Positions 24,510 to 34,796 of a stretch of DNA of 64,000 nt are shown here, piece by piece. Position 1 is the stretch's first letter. Every line of letters starts with the position of its first letter. The stretch is from positions 25,406,481-25,470,480 of the forward strand of contig NC_081149.1 of assembly GCF_958295425.1 (NCBI RefSeq), written 5' to 3'. Source of the DNA: Solea solea (Eukaryota > Chordata > Actinopteri > Pleuronectiformes > Soleidae). Position numbers and translations under genes: made by a program. Under the pieces are notes generated by a model. That model did not search any database, was not told where the DNA came from, and was given only the letters and a program-made list of their open reading frames with translations.

Positions 24510-24835
24510 AGGTGGTAAAACTGTCCCACCCCGAACCTGCAGTCTGCCAAGCTCGGTCTCCTCTCTGTTCCCCAGACCTGCAGGCAAAGCTTTGGCAACA
24601 GGGTCGCTGCTCCAACCCTCTGGAACTCACGCCCTCTGGCTGTTCGCCAGGCATCAACTTTCTCTCAAATCGCATCAAATCTGGAGTCATTTAAATCTCT
24701 GTTGAAGCGACACTTGTTCCAGCTAGCTTTTGCCACCTGATAGTGTGTTTTCTTCTCATTCTCCATTGTTCTACGTTGTTCGTGAAAGACGCTTTATAAA
24801 TTTAAGTCATCATTATTATTATTATTGTTATGATT
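24510..24835 (+). mobile_element. LINE 3' end with (ATT)n tail
   Basis: caaagctttggcaacagggt through ccctctggaactcacgccct corresponds, with frameshifts, to the ALWNSLP-type end of an L2-like ORF. It continues to cgctttataaatttaagtca and an ATT tail at 24810-24835. Confidence 0.65.
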
Positions 24836-26155
24836 ATTAGGTGGTAAACACGGGGACAGATTCAAACCCTGACCTTCAGGTGAATGTTCGTCCCATATTT
24901 CTGTGATTGTGAACTTCTGGAGCCGCTCTTCTTCTGCATTCATCACACTTCACTTCTCAGTGAATGAATGAATGAATGAATGAATGAATGAGCTCAGGGC
25001 TCAACTACGACAACCAGTGGTGAACAGCAGCGCTGCAGTTTCCTGCTGTGACCTGAGGGTAAAAGTTGTTGTTGATTGACAGGAGGTTTATGAGGCTTAA
25101 GCTTCATTCAGAGCTGGAGGTGTGGTCACGGATGAGAAACACAAACACCATCCATCAACGTGCCTTTGAGCAGGGCACTGAACTCACTGAACTTAGTGCT
25201 CAGACACATGTCCTTCTGTCCTCATCACTCCACAAACTGGACCAACAACTCACGCTCACACTCGTCCGTGTCCACACCACGGGACAAAACCTCAGTCAAC
25301 ACAATCTGATAGAGACAGAGGACACACAGGGAGACAGAGACTCTCACACACACACTAAAATGATTACATTTATCAGTTTAAGACAAAAAAAAATACTAAT
25401 TACATAACAGTCCAATAAATTTGACCTGCAGTTGCTGTAGTTCACCAACAGAGGCTGAAGCTGATGAGAGCAGCGGTGATCGTCTTGTCTGGTCTTGTGT
25501 GTGTCACAGCTAAGATGAATGATGGAGAGAAATGGATCTAACGTGATTCTCCTGAGAAGCTGCAGCTGGAATGTTCCCGCAGGTGTTCTCTTATTAATGC
25601 ACGCTGGCGTGCAGCGACACGAGACGCTACATCAACCGCGCTCTGAGGCTTTTTCATGTGACAACACATCAACACTCATTCCTTCACATTCACTCTTTCA
25701 GTCCGTTCTCTCTAAAAACACTCACACACTCATCAGTCTGGGTAAATTGATCAGGTTCTGTTTTACCCATGACAGCAGCGTTGTACAGACCAGGTCAGAC
25801 TTGGACTCTTGGGTGCTGATGGGTTCTTATCTCACACCCAATGTTCAAGCAGATTGGTCAATTACATTTTAAGTGACAACACACTTCCTGTTTCAGATAA
25901 TCTACTTCCTGTGTTCAGGACGGGCCCCTGGTCTCAAGTTTCAAGGAGATCGGTCAATGTATGACAAAGTTACAGGGCACTTCCTGTTTGGGAAGACCAT
26001 CTTCCTGTGTGCAGGTTATGGATTGCAGACAAGTTCAGGTTGTCTTTATCTTTGGCGTGACTTTGCTGTATCTTTATCTTTGGTGTCTTTTGTGTGACTT
26101 CAGTGTTCTTTGTCTTGGGCGTGTCTTTAGCTTGTCTTTGTTGTGACTTTAGTGT
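24836..26155. other. intergenic D-E, right part
   Basis: A (GAAT)n run at 24960-24990. 25860-26020 (ttcaaggagatcggtcaatg, gcacttcctgtttgggaag) resembles a dispersed fish repeat of unknown class. No gene seen. Confidence 0.45.
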
Positions 26156-26870
26156 GTCTTTGGCATGCCTTTGATGTGACTTCAGCGCGCTGTTGATGTG
26201 ACTTTGGCGTAACTTCGGTGTGCCTTTGATGTGACTGCGGCGTAACTTCAGCCTGCCTTTGATGTGACTTTGGCTTGCTCTTGATGTGCCTTTGGCGTAA
26301 CTTCAGCGCGCCGTTGATGTGACTTTGGCGTGAGTTAGATGTGACTTTGGCGTAACTTCGGCGTGCCTTTGATGTGACTTTGGCGTAACTTCAGCGTGCC
26401 CTTTGATGTGACTTTGGCTTGCTCTTGATGTGACTTTGGTGTGCCTTTGACGTAACTTCGGCGTGCCTTTGATGTGACTTTGGCGTAACTTCAGTGCGCC
26501 GTTGATGTGACTTTGGCGTAACTTCGGCGTGCCTTTGATGTGACTTCGACGTAACTTCATGATGGAGTTTGTGGGTTTGTGTGAGAGAAAGTGTGGGTTT
26601 GTCATCAGAAAATTCATGCGACATATGTTGAGAGGAAATGTCATTGTGTGGACAAAGCCAAAGACACGCCGAAATCACGCCAAAGTCACATTTGATGTGA
26701 CTTTGGTGTAACTTTGGCGTAACTTCAGCACGCCTTTCATGTGACTTTGGCGTGTCCTTGATGTGACTTTGGTGTAACTTCAGCGTGCCATTGATGTGAC
26801 TTTGGTGTAACTTCGGCGTGCCATTGATGTGACTTTGGCGTGATTTCGGCATGTCTTTGGCTTTGTCCAC
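26156..26870. repeat. ~33-bp minisatellite (TTTGATGTGACTTTGGCGTAA...)
   Basis: Imperfect units made of ttgatgtgactttggcgtaa and cttcggcgtgcc, interrupted at 26559-26690 by a different segment that returns inverted at 26829-26945. The long - strand frame (KSHQRHAEVTP repeats) is repeat read-through. Confidence 0.88.
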
Positions 26871-26945
26871 ACAATGACATTTCCTCTCAACATGTCGCAT
26901 GAATTTTCTGATGACAAACCCACACTTTCTCACACCCAAACCCAC
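26571..26945. repeat. long inverted repeat, ~120-bp arms
   Basis: Left arm 26571-26690 and right arm 26829-26945 are reverse complements, differing by a 2-bp indel (acatatgttg against acatgttg) and a few substitutions. The 138-bp spacer is minisatellite. Shared words include ttgtcatcagaaaattcatg and gtcattgtgtggacaaagcc. It ends about 350 bp before the keratin E TATA box. Confidence 0.9.
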
Positions 26946-27293
26946 ACTTTCTCCCTAACACACACACACTTTCTCTCACACAAACCCACACTCACTCTCT
27001 CAGTTGCACTGTGGGAAATTGCCCCAAGCTGAGACAGAAAGTGTGTTAGTTATGTAATAGCTCACAGCAGAAAATTTACCCTCAGTCAAACTCATTAAAT
27101 ATTATAAATATTAAATATATAAAATAAATATTGGTCATGTTCAGTTATTGATTTCATGTTCACAAACAAATATTCATGTAAAGATGTAAATACATGTTCA
27201 CATGAATATTTATATAGCTTCATGTTTTCATGTGGGTGTGGTGCACAGACTCCGCCCCTAAACTACAGTGGCCCCGCTCCTGAGCTGCAGCTG

Positions 27294-27300
27294 TATAAAG
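27294..27300 (+). promoter_or_regulatory. TATA box of keratin E
   Basis: tataaag, 102 bp before the ATG. Upstream are tccgcccc and ccccgctcc GC-box-like words. Confidence 0.7.
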
Positions 27301-27401
27301 GGTGATAGAGCCGCTCGTCTCCTCACTTCTCTTCCTCACGCTCTACAGGAGAAGACAGACCAGCAGACTCTGCCTCCTCCATCATCGTCATCATCACAAA
27401 C

Positions 27402-30400
27402 ATGTATAAGCGCAGCAGCGGCATGAGCTCGTTCAGCGTGGCAGGAGGAGCAGTAGGCGGTGGGGTCCGGGTCTCCAGGGCCAGCAGGAGCTTCTCTGGT
27501 GCTGGTGGTTACTCTGGAGGTTCTAGCTCTGGTCTGGGCTTTGGTGGCGGTTTCAGCAGCGGTGGTGGTTCTGGTTTTGGCGGTGGTTCTGGTTTTGGCG
27601 GTGGTTCTGGTTTCGGCGGTGGTTCTGGTTTCGGCGGTGGTTCTGGTTTCGGCGGTGGAGCAGCGATGGACGACAACATCATCGGCAACGAGAAGTTCGC
27701 CATGCAGAACCTGAACGACCGCCTGGCCACGTACCTGGCCAAGGTGGCGGCGCTGGAGAAGGCCAACGCCGAGCTGGAGCTGAAGATCCGACAGTTTGTG
27801 GAGAACAAGGTCGGTCCGTCCACCAGAGACTACAGCGCCTACTTCAGCACCATTGCTGAACTGCAGGGGAAGGTGAGCACAAACACAGATCCTCTTTGTT
27901 CTTCTTTATTTTCACAGTATGAGTTTCAAAATCTCAGAATTCAAAACGGTCTTCAGGGTTAAAGGAAAACTCTTCAGGGTTAAGGGAAAATTCTTCAGGG
28001 TTAAGGGTAAAACTTTTCAGGGTTAAGGGGAAACTCTTCAGGGTTAAGGGTAAAATTCTTCAGGGTTAAGGGTAAACTTTTCAGGGGTAAGGGAAAACTC
28101 TTCAGAGTTAAGGGGAAAACTCTTCAGAGTTAAGGGAAAAACTTTTCAGGGGTAAGTTAAAACTCTTCATAGTTAAGGGGAAAACTCTTCAGGGGTAAGG
28201 GGAAAAGTCTTCAGGATTAAGGGAAAACTACTGTTGATGAAATAACTCATAATAATAATAAAATATACATTTTGAGAAGCAGCAGAACAAATAAAAACAT
28301 ATTTTGATTTTAAATCAGTGAAAATGTATTTCATAAACGTGAATAAACCATGCCCACCAATCAAAGTTTCACTGAGTCAGCTGCTGATTGATTTTCTGCT
28401 GAGTCATGTTTGTTTATGTGTATTTGCACGTGTGTGTGGTCAGATTCTGGACGCCATCATGGTCAGAGGAACCGTCATCCTGAGCATCGATAACGCCAAA
28501 CTGGCTCAAGACGATTTTAGACTCAAGTGAGAAAATATTTATTTATTCTCTCTGTTGTCAGTGTGTGTGTGTGTGTGTGTGTGTTTTACCTGTTGAGTCT
28601 TCAGATGAGTCTGAGCAGCAGCAGCTTCAGCAGCAGCTCCCTCTGGTGTACAATGCTGGATCAGCAGTTGAACTTGATTTAAAAACAAACAGTGGTTAAC
28701 TGGCCTGAATGCTGAGTCAGCTTTTTATTATTGGTTCCACTAACTTCTCCCACAATTCTTGTGCGACGCGCTCACCTGACTTTGTACACAAGTTATCATG
28801 GCAACCAGGGTAGGGTTCAAGTTTTATTTTGTTGTTTTTTTCCACAGGTACGAGAACGAACTGTCCATGCGTCAGTCGGTGGAAGCCGACATCGCCGGAC
28901 TGAAGATGCTGCTCGGAGAACTGGGCGTGGCCAAGACCGACCTGAGCATGCAGATAGAGAGCCTGAAGGAGGAGCTTGAGACCATGAAGAAGAACCACGA
29001 GGAGGTAACATGGCCCCACCCCTACTTATCACATGATGCTCACATGTTTTTGTTTTGTTTTTAAATTGCAAAATACACATTAGCAATCTCTCAGCATCAA
29101 ATCAAACCGTGACATTAATGCTACGCTTTATGCTAACATGCTAAATTTTATCATACACAGGAATTTTGGAGCCATTTTTGCTAGCTGTTAGCATTTCAGA
29201 GTTTTAACATAAAAGTAGCATTTTGCTGTTTTTATCTGCTAATGATGCAAATGACAACATTTTAATACTATGCTACATTTAGCATGTTAGCATTTACCAT
29301 TAACTCAACAGATGCTAACTATCATTAACATTCCAGCTCAGAAATAAGCATTAGCTTCAACGTAAAGATCAGCAGCAACTGCTAACAGTGCTAACTACAG
29401 CATGTAGCATTGCTAGTTTAGTATGCTCTGCTAGCGCTAAACAATAGCTAATGAATTATTTGACGTGATAATTTGTAGACCAAGACTAGACTAGACCTAG
29501 ACTAGAACCAAGACTAGAAAAAAGACTAAACCAGACCAGACCAAGACTAATCCCTAGACTAGAACCAAGACTAGATTAGACCAAGAGTAGACCAGACTAG
29601 ACCTAGATCAGACTAGACCAAGACCAGACCAGACCAAGATTAGACTAAACCAAACTAGATTAGACCAAGACAAGACTAGACCAGACCAGACCAGACTAGA
29701 TCAAGACTAATCCCTAGACTAGATCCACCTAGACTAGACCTAGATCAGACTAGACTAGCCTGAACCAAGACTAGATCAAAACTAGACTAGACTAAGAGTA
29801 TACTAGACCAGACGACCCATGGCCCTGAGCTCTTCTGAGTTTGGGACCTCTGGTTTTAGAATCACTTACAGCGTCAGTGATGTCTTCTCGTCGTTACCTC
29901 CTCATGTGACCTTCTTGGATCTTCTTGTGCAGGACCTGCTGTCCATGAGGACTCAGATGAGCGGTCAGGTGAACGTGGAGGTGGACGCCGCTCCTCAGGA
30001 GGACCTCACCAAGGTCATGGAGGAAATCAGAGAGCACTATGAAGCTATCGCTGCCAAGAGCCGCAGAGAACTGGAGGCGTGGTTCCAGGCCAAGGTGAGC
30101 TGGAGAAACACTGGGTTTTTAACAAACCTGAACCCTTTCCCTCATTGGTTGTTTCTGTTGTTGCTCCTCCCTCCAGTCAGAGGCTCTCACTCAGGAGATG
30201 GTGACCACAGAAATGACGCTGCAGTCGTCATCGTCGGAGGTGAAGGACGTAAAGAGTCAGCTGAACGCTCTGGAGATCGAACTCCAGACGCAGCTCAGCA
30301 TGGTGAGAAGAAAGAGAAATAATCAGCAGATTCATCCATGAGAAAAATTATCTACAGGCACAATTTACAACTTTATCCTCAGGAGATTTACAACGCTGAG

Positions 30401-30642
30401 TCACTCTCCCACACCAAACCTCAGAGAAAACCAGTGATTTTGGGGACACGGGAGCTGCTGGTCCTCTGCTGCCTCGTGTGGTCACTTTGTGTCACTGACG
30501 TACAACTGAACGTTAGATTTCAAACACTGAAGTAACAAAACAATACATTTGAACTTAGTGATGGAGGCAGCAGTGGATCAACAACTCCTGTGTGTGTGAC
30601 ATTAAAATCACTGATTTTCTCTATGGGCTTTGGTGTGGGAGA

Positions 30643-30673
<31 letters not shown>

Positions 30674-32135
30674 GCTTACACAAGAAAAAACTGAACAAAA
30701 GACAAGACATAAGACATAAAATCTACGTCACATGTTCACGTCTTCATCTCACTGTTAGACTTTATAACAGGAAACTGAAGTGTGTAAACCACTCGCTCTC
30801 CCATAGACACACACACACACACACACACACACATGCTCACTCTCCCACACCAAAGTCCATAGACAATATTGATGACGTCACACTGATCATTGACAGAGCT
30901 TTGAAAATAACTGTGCGACACAAAACAACCTGTTTGTGTTATGGGTCATTACTTACATGAGTCCAGTTTGTCCTCTGTCTCACCGTCTCTTCTGTCCTGC
31001 AGAAAGCGTCTCTTGAAGCACAGCTGAGTGAAATCCAGAACCGCTACGCCATGCAGCTCAACTCCTTCCAGATGCAGGTGAGTGGTTCAGGTGTCAGCGC
31101 TGGTGTGTCCAGGCTCGGCTGAGACCTCAGTACTGACCCAGATTTGACCTGTGCAGGTGAGCGGTATGGAGGAGCAGCTGGTGCAGCTGAGGGCCGACCT
31201 GGAGAGACAGTCCCAGGAGTACCAGATGCTACTGGACATCAAGACCAGACTGGAGATGGAGATCGCAGAGTACAGGAGGCTGCTGGACGGAGAGGGCAGC
31301 GGGTACAACCAGTCCAACACGGCCCACACTTAGATCAGAACCAAATCCTGACCCAACACATAGACCAGAACCAAATCCAAACCCGACACTTTGACCAGAA
31401 CCAAATCCAGACCTAACACTTAGACCAGAACCAAATCCAGACCCGACATTTAGACCAGAACACAATCAAGACTTCAGATAGAACTCTAGTAATCCAGCTA
31501 ACTATAACTTCAGGTTTACCTCTAATTATCCAGCTAACTTTAACCACAGGTTTAACTCCAGTTATCCAGCTAACTTTAACTTCAGGTTTAACTCTAGTTA
31601 TCCAGCTAAGTTTAACTTCAGGTTTAACTCTAGTTATCCAGCTAAGTTTAACTTCAGGTTTAACTCTAGTTAGCTTCAGGTTTACCTCTAGTAATCCAGC
31701 TAACTTTAACTTCAGGTTTAACTCTAGTTGCCAGCTAACTTCAGGTTTGACTGTTTATCCAGCTGACTTCCTCTAACCAGTCTTGAGCAGGTTGAGTTTG
31801 AGATAACAGATCAAATACTGTCTGATCAGATCACAGTAAAGCAGAGTTATGATGCGCCAGGATGCCAAGATTAACTGATCCAGACTCTGGTTTTACAAAA
31901 AGAATTGACGATGTCACGTTTAATCAACAACTCCACCTCTTTCATGTGAACATACGCGTAAACCTGACTCAGTAAAGCCAGGGTTGAAGGAACCAGTTTA
32001 GCTGATGCTAGGTTTAGTCAAACCAGACCAATGATCATGGTTTAAATGAACGGTTAGCGTAGGACAAGCTTAAACCAAGTTTTGTTTCTGACCCTCAGAT
32101 CTTCGTCCTCCACCACCATCAAAATCGTCACGTAG
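27402..32135 (+). CDS. type I keratin E (complete, 418 aa)
   Basis: Eight coding exons: 27402-27872, 28444-28526, 28848-29004, 29933-30094, 30177-30302, 31003-31077, 31157-31302 and 32099-32135. The head ([16 protein letters not shown]) is the longest in the cluster, with five GFGGGS repeats from 18-bp units at ~27560-27658. Helix start is [19 protein letters not shown], then [19 protein letters not shown]. Rod end is [12 protein letters not shown]. The 221-bp exon is split 75+146 by a 79-bp intron at the same cag|gtg point as in gene D. The last donor is gtacaa at 31303, chosen because it restores exactly 221 bp and joins in phase to a tail [11 protein letters not shown]. If unused, the frame would run on to a stop at 31333 (tail YNQSNTAHT). 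Introns 1, 3 and 7 hold separate tandem arrays. Confidence 0.93.
27955..28228. repeat. ~20-bp minisatellite (TTCAGGGTTAAGGGAAAACT)n
   Basis: About 13 imperfect units of ctcttcagggttaaggggaa in intron 1 of keratin E. The ggttaaggg words look telomere-like but are not TTAGGG repeats. Confidence 0.88.
29105..29815. repeat. TAGC-rich stretch and (AGACCAAGACTAG)n array
   Basis: 29105-29460 is rich in atgctaacat and tgctagc words. 29480-29815 is an array of 5-10 bp words (actagacc, agaccaga, aagactag) without a strict period. Both lie in intron 3 of keratin E. Confidence 0.75.
30400..30870 (+). mobile_element. MITE family 1, copy 5, plus a partial terminal repeat
   Basis: 30400-30648 is complete between its inner terminal repeats (tcactctcccacaccaaacc and ggtgtgggagagtgagtg). 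It keeps the core ggagctgctggtcctctgct and the end gatcaacaactcctgtgtgt. A second left terminal repeat follows at ~30722-30860 (tctacgtcacatgttcacgt, accactcgctctcccata). Lies in intron 5 of keratin E. Confidence 0.8.
31330..31765. repeat. 30-bp and ~36-bp minisatellites in last intron of keratin E
   Basis: 31330-31465: about four units of gaccagaaccaaatccagac. 31490-31765: about seven units of ttcaggtttaactctagtta plus tccagctaactttaac. The second unit returns at 32350-32440, beyond the gene's poly(A) signal. Confidence 0.85.
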
Positions 32136-32287
32136 GACATCATGGAGACCGTCGGAGGATAATCACGTCTGTTTAACCGGAGGTGGAGTCACACTCAACC
32201 TATCGCCTGTCTCCTTGCTGATTCGGGGAGCTCCTCCCCCTGATTAAGAAAGACATTTACAATCATCTGATGTCTGATGTTTCAAGA

Positions 32288-32293
32288 AATAAA
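32288..32293 (+). terminator. poly(A) signal of keratin E
   Basis: AATAAA 153 bp after the stop. Confidence 0.75.
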
Positions 32294-34534
32294 TCTCAAC
32301 TGAACTCAACATATGGTGTCAGAGTTTAACATTCAATAAAGTTAGTTAGACATGTCTGACCTTTAACTTCAGGTTAAACTCTGGTTTTCCAGCTAACTTT
32401 AACTTCAGGTGTAACTCTCGTTATCCGGCTAACGTCAGGTGTATATTAAGTGTTGTGTGTGAGCATGTGTCAAAGTCACTGATATTTATATTTTTCCTGA
32501 TAATGTCATAAATTGAGTTTTTATACCCCGCCCACCATTTGTAGTCTTGTGTGGTCTTGTGAAAGCCTCCTGACAACGACTTTCACAAGCAGACTTTAAA
32601 ACGTCATCGTATCATGTTATGATCAAAAGTCACAAACTAACACAGAAAATAATTTCTTAATAAAAGTCCTTCCAGAAAAAAAAAAAAGCTTTTTTCTTCT
32701 ACTCCTGTTTCTTTTTTAGGTTTATTTTCTTTTTTTGTAGGAATTACATCATCAATAGAAGATTTGTACACAGTGAGCGATCAGGGAATGATTGTGTGTT
32801 AGAAAAAGTTCACGAACGTCCTGTCAGTGATTATCAGTCACAGACATCACTGCGGCGAGTCCTGATTGGTCCAAATGCGTCAATAATGGACGCGTGGAGT
32901 GGGAACAGAGGGTCACTATGTCGGCGACAGAGTGGTCAGTGCGATGACAGAGCGGTCACTGCGGCGACAGAGCGGTCACTGCAGCAACAGAGCGGTCACT
33001 ATGTCAGTGACAGAGCGGTCACTGCAGCGACAGAGTGGTCACTATGTCGGTGACAGAGCGGTCACTGCGGCGACAGGGGGGTCACTATGTCGGTGACAGA
33101 GCGGTCACTGCGGCGACAGGGGGTCACTATGTCAGTGACAGAGCGGTCACTGCAGCGACAGAGTGGTCACTATGTCAGTGACAGAGCGGTCACTGCGGCG
33201 ACAGGGGGTCACTATGTCAGTGACAGAGCGGTCACTGCGGCGACAGGGGGTCACTATGTCGGTGACAGAGCGGTCACTGCGACTTTACTGCTGAATCTGA
33301 ATCAGGCCTCCTGAAGGCATGCTGACCTCACTTCCTGTTTGATATGTAAATGAGGTGATGGCAGTTTTCCCGCTCACACCTGGAGTTTGTACGTTGGTGC
33401 AACGGTAAAAACACAGTAGAATTAGAGCCTGTGTTTTAGAGTGGAGGCTAACGGCGGCTAGCTGCTGCTAACACACTGTGATTAGAGCTGCAACAATAAA
33501 GAGCTGATATTAAAGCCACTTAACCACCTATCGTCCCAGCTCAAGTGATCTAAAAGCCATAACTGCTTTACTGAGATGACTCCGCCCACACAGGAGGAGG
33601 AGCTATGAAGTGATGGAAAATGACATCAAGTGCGTGTAGGAAGTGCTGTTACAGTGGTGCAGTTAACTTAAGGCTGTGATGCATGGCCTCCTGGTGGGCC
33701 ACGCAGGTACTGCAGGTGAGCAATTTACAGTCGAAAAATAATATTAAATATTTGCACATGTGACGGAAATAAAGTCATATTCTGCATAGTTGATGTGCTG
33801 TCACCAGCTAATGCCACTAGTGGGTGCTGTGATTCAAAAAAGATCAGGTATTTCACTGTGATGAGCACATGAATCAGTCGCTGCAGCTCTAATCACAGTG
33901 TTGTTTACACCTGACCTGGAGAGAACAGGTGTGAACGAGGAACAGTAAAAAGAAAAAAAAAGAAAAAATTGTCAATTGTGCTTGTATTGATCCAGAGTAT
34001 TGATGACATCAGCACGAGAGAGAGAAAGAGACAGACAGAGAGAGAAAGAGACAGACAGACAGACAGGCCACGTCCACACTACTACGTTTTCCTGTTTCAA
34101 GATTACTACGTCCACACTGATGCAGCTGAAAACAAAGATCATGTGACCGTTCATCCTCATGAGAGGGTTATTATTGGACAGAAACTGTCAGATGCTGCCA
34201 TCTACTGGAGGTCTGTGCACTCACAGTGTGAACAGGTTTGACTTTTATTTGCTTCAGTTTCTCTTCCACAAGATTTTGGAAATTAGAAACAAGAACTTGT
34301 TTTTATTAGGTGCAATGTTTAGTCAAAGGTTTGTGAAGCACTTTGTTTTCACAAGTGCTGTTTATTATTATCATCATTATTATTATTATTATTATTATAA
34401 TAATAATATCAGAGCACCCTCTGCTGGACAAATAACATATTACTGTGATTCACTTTAGCCACAACAATTGAGCGATTAAGACAAAAACAGAGGGATGTGG
34501 AGGGGGGGGGGGGGGGGGGGGGGGGAGAGAGGGA

Positions 34535-34594
<60 letters not shown>

Positions 34595-34796
34595 ACACTG
34601 ACCAGGTTAGATTTATCTACAGGCCCCTCCCACACACACACACATCAGCCACCACATATACGATGTAAAAGAGCACAAAAGGTATTAAAAATGTAAGAAA
34701 AGTTCTTAAAGAAAAGTTTATAAATCGTATTTATAAAAAAAAGGAATAATACTTTGTTTTTTTTGTCTGAGGTTAAAGGGAAGAGTGGGCGTGGTC
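32294..34796. other. intergenic keratin E - zinc finger 1
   Basis: 32905-33285 is a ~42-bp minisatellite built of gtcactatgtcggtgacaga and gcggtcactgcggcgacag. 34011-34062 is AGAG/ACAG repeat. 34370-34395 is (ATT)n. 34501-34525 is a G run followed by (GA)n to 34592. No gene recognised. The end of this region should contain the 3' UTR of the - strand zinc-finger gene. Confidence 0.7.

Noticed and set aside
27955..28228. Interstitial telomere repeats (ggttaaggg words)
   Set aside because: The unit is about 20 bp with cttcagggttaaggg, not TTAGGG hexamers.
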